Shown: positions 17,290 to 26,311, counted from the stretch's first letter. The stretch is 64,000 nt of DNA from Nesterenkonia sp. LB17 (GCF_022565915.1 NZ_JAJOYX010000005.1:1-64000), one strand, 5' to 3'. Notes: a model not told the origin generated them from the letters alone. Numbers and translations: made by a program.

Positions 17290-18313
17290 AGACCGTCCAC
17301 AGCGTCAGGCTGAGCCCGACCATCAGCGCCACCGCCACGGGGTAGCCCCAGGCCCAGGACAGCTCCGGCATGTGCCGGAAGTTCATCCCGTAGATCGAGG
17401 CGATCAGCGTCGGCGCGAACAGGATCGCCGCCCAGCCGGAGATCTTCTTGCTCTGCTCTCCCTGGGCGTAGGAGGCGTCAGCCAGGCGGCGGGTGGCATC
17501 GTTCTGCTCGATGGTCAGCAGCGTCGAATGCAGCGCGACGGCGTTCTCCAGATGCGAGCGGAGCAGCTCCACCCGGTCCCGCATCCGCCGGGTCCGCATG
17601 ATCAGATCGGTCCAGGTAGAGGACTCCTCCCCGGGCGCACTGGACTCGGCGGCCTCTGCGCCGCGTTCGGTGGCCACCGATTCCAGCGGCCGCATCGCCC
17701 AGTCGAAGCGATGCACCTTCTGCAGCAGCTGATAGATCCGATGCGAGAGCGCCGCATCGAGCCGGGCCTCCTGGAACAGGACGCCCTCCATCGCCTCGAT
17801 GGCATTCTCGAGTTCATCCAGCGCCACCGGGTACTCCCGCAGCACCGCACCGATCAGGCCTGCGATGGCATGGGAGGAGGTCACAGAGACGCTCGGATGG
17901 GCCAAGCGGGTGCTCTCCCGCAGCGCCTGCATGCCGAGCGGCGCCTGACCTGGCTCGTCGGCCTGGACTGTCACCACGAGTCCTTCTGCGGCGAGGACGC
18001 GCAGCTCCGAGAAGTGGAACCTTGTGACCTGGTTCGGCTCATCGATGGTGGTGGAGACCCGGTGCAGCACGGCGGCCACTGATTCCGCCGAGGCGGCAGG
18101 AATGGGCAGACGGCTGCGATTCCCGCAGAGGAACTCGAGCTGTGGTTCGCGCAGCCCCAGCGCGGCGGCGGTGTCCTCGAAATCGGGAATGTCCTCCCCG
18201 CTGAGGTCTACCCAGAGCAGCACCGTCGCAGGGCTGGTGTCGGGCGCCCCGGTCGGGGACTGCACCTCGGAGCTCGCCCCGTCGGCGGTGAACCGCCGCA
18301 TGGTGATGGCCAT
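17267..18313 (-). CDS. CorA-family divalent cation transporter
   Basis: The 348-residue protein has a long cytoplasmic helical domain and two C-terminal membrane helices. The CorA signature YGMN, followed by FRHMPEL in the loop, sits between them, and KRRHW closes the protein. CorA forms pentameric Mg2+ (also Co2+/Ni2+) channels. The loop is MPEL in place of the classical MPELxxxxxYP, as in many actinobacterial ZntB/CorA members, so zinc export cannot be excluded. GGGGGTG precedes the ATG. It stands alone, convergent with the DUF3995 gene. Confidence 0.88.
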   Translation of the reverse strand: MAITMRRFTADGASSEVQSPTGAPDTSPATVLLWVDLSGEDIPDFEDTAAALGLREPQLEFLCGNRSRLPIPAASAESVAAVLHRVSTTIDEPNQVTRFHFSELRVLAAEGLVVTVQADEPGQAPLGMQALRESTRLAHPSVSVTSSHAIAGLIGAVLREYPVALDELENAIEAMEGVLFQEARLDAALSHRIYQLLQKVHRFDWAMRPLESVATERGAEAAESSAPGEESSTWTDLIMRTRRMRDRVELLRSHLENAVALHSTLLTIEQNDATRRLADASYAQGEQSKKISGWAAILFAPTLIASIYGMNFRHMPELSWAWGYPVAVALMVGLSLTLWTVFKRRHWL

Positions 18314-18392
18314 TGCACCCCCTGTGATCCCGGCACGATCAGGACCTGCCCTGATGCCGGACTGGTTCTCAGGGTAGCCCAGCGGGCACTGC

Positions 18393-20126
18393 TCAGTGCA
18401 GGGTCAGGCCGCGGTACCGATTGATCGCGGCGTGGATCTCGTGCGGCCGTGGGCGGGCGAGATGGCCGGGGTGCCCGCGGCGCGGGGAGAGGGCATCCAG
18501 ACCTTCAGCGTCGATGCGGTCCACGAGCGCAGCGACCAAGGTGGGGATGTCGCGTTCACCGTCGGCCTGCTCGGCGAGGCGGTCCAGCGCCTTGGCCAGC
18601 GCCTCGGTCTGCGCCGGGTCCACCAGCTGGGCCACAGCGGTGAGGTCGACATCTTCGCGGCCGTACTGGATCATCCGGTGCCCGCGGCTGCGGGCGGGCT
18701 TGGTCTTCTTCGCCGGATGCAGCGAGGCGCGGCGCGGAACTCGGGACGGGACGTCGGTGAAGACCGTCTCGACCGGGAGCTCCGCGGCAGGGGGGTCTGT
18801 GGCCGCCGCGGAGGTGCTCGAGGCTGCCGGGCGCGCCGTCGTCGTCTGGTGGTCTTCGGCGATGCGGTGCGCCTCGGCGGTGACCTCGCGCAGCGTGTAG
18901 TCCTGCAGGGCGATCACCTGGTCGGCGACCTGGAAGAAGGCGCCGGAGCCGCCGGCCACCAGCACGGTGGAGACTCCGCGCTCGGTGAAGAGCGGGCGGA
19001 CCCGGTCCACGAACGGAGTGATCGGCTCGCGCTCGGCCGGGATCAGCTGGCGCATCCGGTCGTCGCGGATCATGAAGTTCGTCGCCGAGGTGTCCTCATC
19101 GATGAGCAGGGCCCGGGCTCCGGCTTCCACGGCCTCGACCAGGTTGGTGGCCTGGGATGTCGAACCCGAGGCGTTGGTGCTGGAGAAGCTGCGGGTGTCC
19201 GCACCGGAGGGCAGCCCGGAGATGAAGGGGGAGATGTCGACGCCGGCGGCACTGCGGCCGTCCTCGGCCCGGATCGAGACCGCGGAGGCGCCGGTGATGA
19301 CCCATTCGCGGCCGTCCCCGGCGATATGCGGATAGACCCCGCGCTCGATGGCGCGCAGCAGGGTCGACTTGCCGTGATAGCCGCCGCCGACGATGACGGT
19401 GACACCCTCGGGCACGCCCATTCCGGCGACCTCTCGGCCGCTGGGCAGGGTGAAGCTGCGGCGAAGCGCCTCGGGGCTGGTGAACTCGACCGCGCCGTCG
19501 CCGAGCGGCAGGTCGGAATCCCCGGCCTGTCGGGGCAGCACGGAGCCGTCGGCGGCGAAGGAGATCAGCTTGGCCGCGGTGAGCTGCGTGCGCAGGTCCT
19601 CCTGATCACGCAGCAGCGTGACGTGGGAGCGCAGCGCGTCCTGGTCCAGGCTGGCGTGCAGCAGCGAGGACTCGGCGAGGCCGGGCAGGGTCTCGGTGAG
19701 CAGCCGGGCGGCTTTGCGGCCCAGCGCCTTGCGTCCTGCCGCGGGCAGCGCCACGAAGAGACGTGCTGTGATCAGCTCCTCTGTGATGACCACGCTGGTG
19801 CGCTCGAGCACCTGCTGCCCGGGCCGGCCGATGCTGATCCCTTCAGCGGGACTGGCGGCGACGGCGTCGGCGAAGGCGCGGGTGAGGAAGTCGCTGGCGG
19901 CGATCCGTCCGAGCCGATCATCGAGCAGCTCTGCCGGCAGTCCGGCGTCGTCGCGGCGGAGGCTGATCCGCATCAGCGAGGGCGGCGCGAACGGGTCCAC
20001 CTGCACCTTGTCCACGCTCAGGGTGAAGCGGCCCAGGGCGTAGCGGCCGCTCAGCTGCCTATAGGACGCGTACCCCCGGCCGTCGATCGCGGTCAGGGTC
20101 TGCTGCAGGGTCTGCTGGTCGTTCAT
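18393..20126 (-). CDS. ABC-ATPase of the predicted-ATPase (PF09818) family
   Basis: This 577-residue soluble protein has YRQLSGRYALGRFTLSVDKVQVDPFAPPSLMRI at its start, a Walker A GGGYHGKSTLLRAIERGVYPHI, a signature-like segment and LIDEDTSATNFMIRD as Walker B. These are landmarks of the bacterial-archaeal-eukaryal ABC-ATPase family with no transporter partner, whose role is not established. A variable Ala/Thr linker precedes a conserved C-terminal part (RGHRMIQYGREDVDLTAV). It overlaps the preceding membrane-protein gene by four bases, so the pair is probably co-translated. Confidence 0.85.
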   Translation of the reverse strand: MNDQQTLQQTLTAIDGRGYASYRQLSGRYALGRFTLSVDKVQVDPFAPPSLMRISLRRDDAGLPAELLDDRLGRIAASDFLTRAFADAVAASPAEGISIGRPGQQVLERTSVVITEELITARLFVALPAAGRKALGRKAARLLTETLPGLAESSLLHASLDQDALRSHVTLLRDQEDLRTQLTAAKLISFAADGSVLPRQAGDSDLPLGDGAVEFTSPEALRRSFTLPSGREVAGMGVPEGVTVIVGGGYHGKSTLLRAIERGVYPHIAGDGREWVITGASAVSIRAEDGRSAAGVDISPFISGLPSGADTRSFSSTNASGSTSQATNLVEAVEAGARALLIDEDTSATNFMIRDDRMRQLIPAEREPITPFVDRVRPLFTERGVSTVLVAGGSGAFFQVADQVIALQDYTLREVTAEAHRIAEDHQTTTARPAASSTSAAATDPPAAELPVETVFTDVPSRVPRRASLHPAKKTKPARSRGHRMIQYGREDVDLTAVAQLVDPAQTEALAKALDRLAEQADGERDIPTLVAALVDRIDAEGLDALSPRRGHPGHLARPRPHEIHAAINRYRGLTLH

Positions 20127-21178
20127 GCGCTCTCCGTGTATTCGCGCTGGCGTTCGCGCTGTCCGTGGGTCAGTCGGCGCAGGTCCACGCCGGAGTCGAA
20201 GCTTGATCCGATGGCGCCGGCGAAGACGCCCATCCCGGCGCTGAACCAGGCGATGTTCAGATAGTTGAGCAGGCTGGCCTCGCCGCCGATGATCGTCGCC
20301 AGGTATTCGGCGTCGATGATCACCAGCCCGGCGAGGAAGATGACCGCCACCAGGAGGAGGTAGAGCATCAGGATGCAGGCCAGCAGGGTGATTGCGGTGG
20401 ACCCGTTGTAGAGGGTGACCACGGTGGCGAGGCTGCGGTTCTTCGGGCGGTCCCAGAGTCCGTCGCGGATGATCAGCCAGATGATCATGGTCACCACCGC
20501 GGCGAGCCCGACCAGCATCAGCCGGGTGGGGCTCAGCGCATCGGCCATCTGCCAGATGGAGCTGTAGAAGATGCCGAAGGCGCCGGTGGCCGCACCTGCG
20601 GCCAGCGCGCTGGAGAGCTTCGGGACGGTGCGCAGGGGATCATTGCCCAGCGCCATGCCCAGCACGGTGCGCGGACCGCCGGTGAGGGTGTGGGCGAAGA
20701 GGCCCAGGCCCTCTCCGCGTTCGGTGGGCTCCCACTGGCTCCAGCGCTGGTCATACTTCTGCGGATCCGGGCCGGAGCCGGGGGGCAGCAGGCGCAGCAG
20801 GGAGCCGGTGAAGACCTTCTGGATGCGGCTCTTGGTGGCCCAGGCGCCCAGGGTCGGGCAGGACACGATCGCGACGTTGTGCTCGGGGAAGATCTCCGAG
20901 ATCAGCGGGTGCCCCTTGGTGTGGCGGGGGATCTCGGTGAGCATGATGACGGCATCAGCCTCGGCATGATCCGCCTCCATCTCGCGCACCGCGTCGATGT
21001 CCAAGGTGGCGTCGGGGCGGATGCGCAGCATCCGGGTCGCACAGGAGACCGTGACCTCCCCGTCGAGGAGCTTGCGTGCCTCCTCGGTGAAGCCTTCCTG
21101 GATGGAGTTCACGCGCCGGGTGGGCAGACCGGGATCGGCGAGGAGCCTGATGTGGAACGGTTTCGCGGGTTCAGACAC
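20123..21178 (-). CDS. Uncharacterised membrane protein with N-terminal soluble domain
   Basis: The first 130 residues of this 351-residue protein form a soluble alpha/beta-like domain beginning FHIRLLADPGLPTRR, with the motif MLTEIPRHTKG and SCPTLGAWA. After residue 190 there are about five hydrophobic segments and a charged C-terminal tail (RLTHGQRERQREY). I do not recognise the family. It is coupled by a four-base overlap to the ABC-ATPase gene, so it may be the membrane partner of that enigmatic ATPase, but this is inference. Its upstream region holds the hairpin that ends the DUF2267 transcript. Confidence 0.7.
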   Translation of the reverse strand: MSEPAKPFHIRLLADPGLPTRRVNSIQEGFTEEARKLLDGEVTVSCATRMLRIRPDATLDIDAVREMEADHAEADAVIMLTEIPRHTKGHPLISEIFPEHNVAIVSCPTLGAWATKSRIQKVFTGSLLRLLPPGSGPDPQKYDQRWSQWEPTERGEGLGLFAHTLTGGPRTVLGMALGNDPLRTVPKLSSALAAGAATGAFGIFYSSIWQMADALSPTRLMLVGLAAVVTMIIWLIIRDGLWDRPKNRSLATVVTLYNGSTAITLLACILMLYLLLVAVIFLAGLVIIDAEYLATIIGGEASLLNYLNIAWFSAGMGVFAGAIGSSFDSGVDLRRLTHGQRERQREYTESA

Positions 21179-21235
21179 AGCCTCAGGTGCTCCTTCGCTG
21201 GTGGTGAAGGGGCCTCATCGTGATGAGGTCACCCT

Positions 21236-21260
21236 CCCGCTGGGCCGGTGGCCCAGCGGG
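21236..21260 (-). terminator. Perfect stem-loop after the DUF2267 gene
   Basis: Eleven bases CCCGCTGGGCC pair perfectly with GGCCCAGCGGG around a GGT loop. It is 32 bases beyond the DUF2267 stop on the minus strand and upstream of the next gene, as expected for a terminator. No T-run is present. Confidence 0.7.
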
Positions 21261-21292
21261 ACATGCCCATGGAGCGGGCGGGCGAACACCTG

Positions 21293-21670
21293 CTAGGCGA
21301 AGAGCGGTGCGAAGCCTGTTGGCAGCTGCGAGCGCAGGTCCTTGATCTCACCCTCGGAGACGGAGTCCGAGAGCGTGGAGAACACTGCCTTGACCTGGGG
21401 AAGAGCTTCCTCGGTGCCGAGGTCCTGCTCGAGCTTGCCGGCCACCCGACGCAGGAACTCATCGACATCATCGAGCGTGTCTGTGCCGGCGTTGTCGGTC
21501 AGCGGAGCCTTGAGCTCCTCCGGCAGCTGCGCGGCAAGGTTGCTCGCTTCACCGCCCTTGAGCCGCTTGCCGAGGTCCTCCAGCACCACGTTCACCAGCT
21601 GGCTGGCCTGATCGCGATCCGAGGGACCGCCCTTCTCGGCGACGGTCTTCAGAAATTCGTCGTGGCGCAT
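21293..21670 (-). CDS. DUF2267 domain protein
   Basis: Start at ATG 21670 with GAAGGAG upstream; 125 residues. The sequence has the DUF2267 pattern: HDEFLKTVAEKGG, repeated helical units with VLEDLGKRLKGGEASNLAAQLPEELK and a second related half with VKAVFSTLSDSVSEGEIKDLRSQLP. Proteins of this kind are small, soluble and acidic, often linked to stress conditions, with no defined biochemical role. It is monocistronic and ends at a strong hairpin. Confidence 0.82.
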   Translation of the reverse strand: MRHDEFLKTVAEKGGPSDRDQASQLVNVVLEDLGKRLKGGEASNLAAQLPEELKAPLTDNAGTDTLDDVDEFLRRVAGKLEQDLGTEEALPQVKAVFSTLSDSVSEGEIKDLRSQLPTGFAPLFA

Positions 21671-21901
21671 ATGTTGCTCCTTCACTTGCTGGGGCCAGCG
21701 GGCCTTGCGCGGAAACGACAACGTCCGCTCTCACGTGCCTGCAGGGTTCACACTTGCGCAGGCGGGCCCGACTGACCGGTGCCTCCACGGTAAACATGGG
21801 ACCCCGGGCTCTGTCGAACCACAGGTCTCAGCCGCGGTCACACCTGTGACTCATCTATGGCGCCGCCCAGATGATCCACGTCTCGACGCGGACGCAGCCG
21901 C

Positions 21902-22261
21902 CTACTCGCCCCGCGCGATGCGCCAGGCGGCACGGACCAGAGGCACCTGCAGCGGAAGCCGCGCCAGGGCGATGTTCCGCGCGCGCGGCCGGTGCCAGTA
22001 CCTCCGCACCGAATAGATGTTCGCGGGGTAGACGGCGAGCATCAGTGCCGCGGTGCAGACGCCGCCCACCCGGCGGGTCGCCGGGACGGCCAGCAGGGCC
22101 GCGCAGCCGAGCTCGGCGACACCGCTGGCGTAGGTGATGCGGCGGCGATTTCCCAGCTGCGGCGGCACGATGGCGTCGAAGGGCGCCGGCCGCAGGAAGT
22201 GCATGACCCCGGCGACGCCGAGGAGCCCGGCCATCGATGCTGCGCGCTGCGTGCTGTTCAT
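21902..22261 (-). CDS. DoxX-like small membrane protein
   Basis: The 119-residue protein has four hydrophobic segments, GVAGVMHFLRPAPFDAIVPPQL near the first, and the VAELGCAALLAVPATRR segment characteristic of the DoxX-like (MauE/DoxX) family. Residues after YPANIYSVRRYWHRPRAR include the last helix. The family is linked to redox processes at the membrane, but no reaction is assigned here. It is divergent from the UbiA gene with 43 bases between starts, so they may share a regulatory region. The gap 21671-21901 shows no gene. Confidence 0.75.
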   Translation of the reverse strand: MNSTQRAASMAGLLGVAGVMHFLRPAPFDAIVPPQLGNRRRITYASGVAELGCAALLAVPATRRVGGVCTAALMLAVYPANIYSVRRYWHRPRARNIALARLPLQVPLVRAAWRIARGE

Positions 22262-22304
22262 GGGTCCTCCGAGGGGTGGGATGTCGGGGTGAGAGACTGA
22301 CCTG

Positions 22305-23156
22305 ATGGCGATCCTGAAAGTGACTCGAGGTCTGTGGGGATCCTCTCATCCCGGACCGACCGTCGTGGTGACGGCCCTGACTGCTGCCCTCGCGGTCTCG
22401 GCCGGACTCGGTGTCGAGCGCATCCTGTTGCTCGCGCTCGCGGTCTTCCTCGGCCAGCTCTCGGTGGGCATCTCCAATGACGCCTTCGACGCCGAACGGG
22501 ATCGCGCCGTCGGGCGCAGCGACAAGCCCATCGCTCGCGGAGACCTCAGCGTCCGCGCCGCCTGGGCGGGTGCGATCAGCTGCCTGACGTTGGCGCTGCT
22601 GCTCTCCGCGCCGCTGGGGCTCGGGCTGCTCGGCGCCCACCTGGTCTTCCTCGCCGCCTCCTGGGCCTATAACGCCGGGCTGAAGGCCACAGTGTTCTCA
22701 CTGGCCCCGTTCCTGCTCGCCTTCGGGCTGTTCCCCTCCTTCTCGACCCTCGCGTCCCCGGCCTCGGCGTTCGCCGCACCCTGGGCCTGGTTCGCCGGCG
22801 CCGCACTGGGTGCCGCCATCCATCTGACCAATGTGCTCCCAGACCTCGACGACGACGCCCGCACCGGCATCACCGGCCTCCCGCACCGGCTCGGTGCCCG
22901 GCCCTCGGCGGGGTTGGCCGCGGCGGCGGTGCTCGCCGGCGGGGTCGCCGTGACCGCAGGCTCCGCCGGGTGGCAGCTGGACCAGGTCCCGGTGATCTCC
23001 TGGGTGTTCCTCCTCCTGGTCAGCGCGGTGGCGCTGCTGGCGCTGGGCCTGGCGGCGCGGGCCCGCTCCGGTCGGGTGCTCTTCCGGCTGGTGATGCTGG
23101 CAGCGCTGCTGCTCGCGGCCCAGCTGGTGGTGGCGGGAGGATCCCTGGCCGGCTGA
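22305..23156 (+). CDS. UbiA-family prenyltransferase
   Basis: The 283-residue integral membrane protein carries the first aspartate motif NDAFDAERDRAVGRSDKP and a second, degenerate one in LPDLDDDARTGITGLPHRLG, both needed in this family to bind the prenyl diphosphate through magnesium. About eight membrane helices follow the usual order. It faces, convergently, a flavin monooxygenase of the type III PKS cluster. In related actinobacterial clusters a UbiA homologue is often found near a type III PKS, which suggests prenylation of the resorcinol or quinone product (inference). Confidence 0.87.
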   Translation: MAILKVTRGLWGSSHPGPTVVVTALTAALAVSAGLGVERILLLALAVFLGQLSVGISNDAFDAERDRAVGRSDKPIARGDLSVRAAWAGAISCLTLALLLSAPLGLGLLGAHLVFLAASWAYNAGLKATVFSLAPFLLAFGLFPSFSTLASPASAFAAPWAWFAGAALGAAIHLTNVLPDLDDDARTGITGLPHRLGARPSAGLAAAAVLAGGVAVTAGSAGWQLDQVPVISWVFLLLVSAVALLALGLAARARSGRVLFRLVMLAALLLAAQLVVAGGSLAG

Positions 23157-23206
23157 GATGCCGCTGGTACTCAGCTTGCGGCGCACTGAAGGCGGCCGGC
23201 TGAGGC

Positions 23207-24364
23207 TCAGGCCTCGGCGTCGAATCCCATGGCATAGGCGTGGGCGAAGGCCCGGCCGGCGCCTGGGCCCAACATCAGCCGCACGCCGCCCCGGCGCGCG
23301 GAGTCCGCCGTCGGTGTGAGCGGCCGGCCGAGCCGGGTGTTCAGCGCCGCCAGCTGGGCCGCCCGGCGGGCCGAGCGCAGCCGGGCGCGTTCCCAGCGCC
23401 GCAGCTCCGACTCCGGCACGGTGCCGGTGCGGACCCAGGCGGTGAGCAGCGGGGCCAGGGTGGCGGCATCGAGCAGGCCCAGGTTCATCCCCTGGCCACC
23501 GATCGGGCTGACCTCATGGGCGGCGTCGCCGATGACCAGAAGCCGGTGATCGCGCAGCGCCGGCGCGACGAATCGACGCACCCCGAAGCCGCTGACCTGC
23601 CCGGTGAGCGGCTGACCGTGGGCGGCCAGCGTGCGTTCCATCCGGTCACGCTGCGCAGCCGGGTCACGAGATGTGGGGTCCGCAGAGCTGGGGTCCTGGG
23701 AGGTGCCGAGGGAGTCCCAGGCGACGAACCGGCGTCGTCCCTGCGGCAGTGGGAAGGACTCCAGCACTCCGGCGGGCTCGAGGTGGACGACGGCGGTGCG
23801 CGCGTCCTGCTGCTCGAACGCCTGCTCATCAGACACGTCAGCGTCGGTCATCAGGTACCGGTCCGGGTAGGTGTGCGCGAGCGTAGACCGGTAGACCAGC
23901 TCCCGGGAGCGCGGACCCCCGGCGAGAACCACCAGCGGTGCCTGACGGGGCCCGGCGCTGGTGTCGACCTCCACGTGTTCAGGCCCTGGGTGCAGCGCGC
24001 CGACGCTGACCCCGCGCTGCGGGACCGGGGCAGCCTCGGAGAACACCGCCTCGGTGCCGGACTGGGGGAGGGTGGCGACGAAGGGGAACCGGGTGGGGAG
24101 TCGATCAAAGCGCACTTCGCCGAGCACCCGACCCTGCGCGCGGGCCTCCCCGCGGGTCACCCGGACTGCCTGATCAAGCAGCCCTGCGGTCAGCCCGGAG
24201 CCCTCCAGAGCGGCGAGCACCGGGGCGTGGACTCCGATGGCGCGGCTGTCACCGCTGCCGTGACCGCGCTGTTCCAGGATCTCCACGTCGATCCCGGCTC
24301 GGCGCAGCAGGCCACCCATCAGCAGCCCCACCGGGCCGGCGCCGATCACGATCACCTCAGCCAA
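23207..24364 (-). CDS. FAD-dependent monooxygenase of the resorcinol cluster
   Basis: The 385-residue protein is a class A flavoprotein hydroxylase: N-terminal GAGPVGLLMGGLLRRAG for ADP binding, a middle DG-like segment, and GDAAHEVSPIGGQGMNLGLLDA, the FAD motif of para-hydroxybenzoate-hydroxylase-like enzymes. In Streptomyces griseus SrsC, the analogous flavoprotein hydroxylates alkylresorcinol methyl ethers so that they oxidise to quinones. Gene order after the methyltransferase, with an eight-base overlap, supports the same role here. Confidence 0.87.
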   Translation of the reverse strand: MAEVIVIGAGPVGLLMGGLLRRAGIDVEILEQRGHGSGDSRAIGVHAPVLAALEGSGLTAGLLDQAVRVTRGEARAQGRVLGEVRFDRLPTRFPFVATLPQSGTEAVFSEAAPVPQRGVSVGALHPGPEHVEVDTSAGPRQAPLVVLAGGPRSRELVYRSTLAHTYPDRYLMTDADVSDEQAFEQQDARTAVVHLEPAGVLESFPLPQGRRRFVAWDSLGTSQDPSSADPTSRDPAAQRDRMERTLAAHGQPLTGQVSGFGVRRFVAPALRDHRLLVIGDAAHEVSPIGGQGMNLGLLDAATLAPLLTAWVRTGTVPESELRRWERARLRSARRAAQLAALNTRLGRPLTPTADSARRGGVRLMLGPGAGRAFAHAYAMGFDAEA

Positions 24365-25115
24365 GGCCGGGCGCTTCCGCGATCAGCCGGAACGGCGACG
24401 GAGAGCTCACGGTCCAACCGGAGCCCAGGGCGGCGGAGAGCTCCTCGTGCCGGTAGCTGCGCCGGATCGAGCGCAGCCCATCGGTGCGCAGAAAGGTGCC
24501 AGGCGCGAGCGGGGTGATCCCGACGGCGTAGAGGCTGTAGGCGAGCCGGCCGCGGGCGATGTCGCCATGCAGCACGGTGCCGGTGGAGAGCCGCCGCGAG
24601 GCGCCGGTGAAGTCGAGCAGGCCAGGCGAGTCAAGGTGGTGGAGCACATGGTTGGACAGGACGACGTCGAAGCTCTCGCCCTGGTCCAGCAGCGCGTCGG
24701 CGTCGGCGCACAGGAATCTCACCCGGGGTGGCTGCGGCGGGGTGTCGGAACCGAGCTTCTCCGTGCGCTGGTTCTGGATCCGCTGTTCCTGGGTGTTCTG
24801 CGCCGCCTCATGGGCGCGCGGATCAGGATCCGCCCCGGTCCACTGCACCTCCAGGCCGTCTCGGGCTGCCAGCTGCGCGAGCCGGGTGACGACGTCTCCG
24901 CCGCCGGAGCCCAGGTCGAGCACCCGTGCCGGTCTGTCCAGGCTGAGCAGCGTCGGGCGCAGCCGGGTGCGGTAGACCTGGTTCCAGCCCGAGATCAGCC
25001 GGTTGATCAGGTGGAATCGTCGCAGGGTCGCGTCGAGGCGGACAGGGTCACAGTCGGGATCATCCATGAGCTCGCGCAGCTGCGCGTCGCGGACGGAGAG
25101 GTTGACCCGGCTCAT
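24357..25115 (-). CDS. SAM-dependent methyltransferase of the resorcinol cluster
   Basis: The start is at ATG 25115, directly after the type III PKS stop. The 252-residue enzyme has RFHLINRLISGWNQVYRTRL, the SAM motif VLDLGSGGGDV, a second acidic ADPDPRAHEAA and SNHVLHHLD. These match the UbiE/SrsB-like methyltransferases that accompany type III PKS enzymes. It probably O- or C-methylates the resorcinol or an intermediate quinol. It overlaps the monooxygenase gene by eight bases, so all three genes appear co-translated. A longer upstream frame inside the PKS gene is disfavoured. Confidence 0.85.
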   Translation of the reverse strand: MSRVNLSVRDAQLRELMDDPDCDPVRLDATLRRFHLINRLISGWNQVYRTRLRPTLLSLDRPARVLDLGSGGGDVVTRLAQLAARDGLEVQWTGADPDPRAHEAAQNTQEQRIQNQRTEKLGSDTPPQPPRVRFLCADADALLDQGESFDVVLSNHVLHHLDSPGLLDFTGASRRLSTGTVLHGDIARGRLAYSLYAVGITPLAPGTFLRTDGLRSIRRSYRHEELSAALGSGWTVSSPSPFRLIAEAPGLG

Positions 25116-25119
25116 CGGG

Positions 25120-26202
25120 TCACCGGGTCTTGCGCAGCAGGGCGGATTCCACGGTGAGCCCGGGCCCGAAGGCCAGTGCGGCGATGCGGCCGCTGACCGT
25201 GGGGTCGGCGAGGAGCTGGCGCAGGATGAACAGGATGGTCGCACTGGACATGTTGCCGTGGTCGCGCAGCACCGCGCGGGAGGCATCGAGGGCTGTGGCC
25301 TCAAGCTCCAACCCGGCCTCCACCCGGTCCAGGACGCTGCGGCCTCCCGGGTGGACGGCCCAGCGGGCGGGGGCCCCCTCCTCACCGAGGAAACGGTCGA
25401 CGGCGGCGCGGATCTCACGGCCGATGATCCTCGGGACCTCGGCGGAGAGTCGCATGTTGAACCCGTGATCCCCGATCGTCCAGACCATGTCGGACTCGCC
25501 CTCGCTGGTCAGCGCGGTGGCGAACCGTTCCAGAACGATTCCGCCGGGGGTGCCGAGGCGTTCGTCGGCGGTGACCACTGCGGCAGCGGCGCCGTCGGCG
25601 AAGACCGAGGCCGCGACGATCTGCTCGGAGTCCGCGGTGTCGCGGATGTGCAGCGAGCACAGCTCCACGCAGACGACCAGCACCGCGGCCTCGGGCTGCG
25701 CGGCGGTGATCTGAGACGCCGTGCGCAGCGCCGGAAGGGCGGCGGCGCAGCCCATGAATCCCAGGTGACTGCGTTCCACGGTCACGGGCAGGCCGAGGTC
25801 GCGGATCAGCCGGAAATCCAGGCCCGGAGCGAAGAATCCGGTGCAGGAGACGGTGACGACGTGAGTGATCTGGCTGGGGGTGAGCGCCGCCTCCGACAGG
25901 GCGGAGCGCGCCGCGTCGGCGGCCAGGTCTGGGGCGGTCCGTCGGTAGAGCTCATTGCGAATCCCTGTGGTGGGGGAGAGCAGTCTGGAATCCTCGCCGA
26001 CGAAGACTCCATCCGGGGTGCCGCCCAGACCGGTGAGCACCGAGTGGCGGGTCTCGATGCCGGCGGCGTCGAAGGCTGCCCCGATGAGCCGGCGGGTAAG
26101 CCTGCTGGCGTCGGGCTGATCGGCGAAGAAGGCGCGAAGGTCCCGCTGGGGCACAGAGGTCGCCGGCAGTGCCGTGCCGATGGAGATGATGCGCGCGGGC
26201 AT
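25120..26202 (-). CDS. Type III polyketide synthase (alkylresorcinol/pyrone type)
   Basis: Start at ATG 26202 gives 360 residues, the standard length; an upstream extension to 26466 lacks a site and is low quality. The catalytic triad is visible: Cys in GFMGCAAALPAL, His in WAVHPGGRSVLD and Asn in GNMSSATILF. The chalcone-synthase fold elements VVTVSCTGFFAPGLDF are also present. The family condenses a starter acyl-CoA with malonyl-CoA. With the methyltransferase, flavin hydroxylase and UbiA genes it matches actinobacterial alkylresorcinol loci. It is first of its operon and divergent from the acyltransferase. Confidence 0.92.
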   Translation of the reverse strand: MPARIISIGTALPATSVPQRDLRAFFADQPDASRLTRRLIGAAFDAAGIETRHSVLTGLGGTPDGVFVGEDSRLLSPTTGIRNELYRRTAPDLAADAARSALSEAALTPSQITHVVTVSCTGFFAPGLDFRLIRDLGLPVTVERSHLGFMGCAAALPALRTASQITAAQPEAAVLVVCVELCSLHIRDTADSEQIVAASVFADGAAAAVVTADERLGTPGGIVLERFATALTSEGESDMVWTIGDHGFNMRLSAEVPRIIGREIRAAVDRFLGEEGAPARWAVHPGGRSVLDRVEAGLELEATALDASRAVLRDHGNMSSATILFILRQLLADPTVSGRIAALAFGPGLTVESALLRKTR

Positions 26203-26276
26203 GTCACCACTAAACCATGACGACGAGCCTCTCCGCCGCCGAGGTCGCGCCGAACGACATGAAAGCAAGAAAAAGC

Positions 26277-26305
26277 TTGCCGAGGAGAGATGCCTGGTAT
26301 TTGAT
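26277..26305 (+). promoter_or_regulatory. Promoter for the acyltransferase gene, probably leaderless
   Basis: TTGCCG (26277-26282) and TTTGAT (26300-26305) are separated by 17 bases. The start of transcription would fall at or next to GTG 26312, and there is no Shine-Dalgarno before that codon, so a leaderless mRNA is likely. The surrounding AT-rich segment contrasts with its neighbours. Confidence 0.45.
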
Positions 26306-26311
26306 AAACCC

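Noticed and set aside
18396-20264. 622-codon frame on the plus strand opposite the ABC-ATPase gene.
   Set aside because: The ATPase on the minus strand has Walker motifs and family landmarks; the long frame is an artefact of high GC content.
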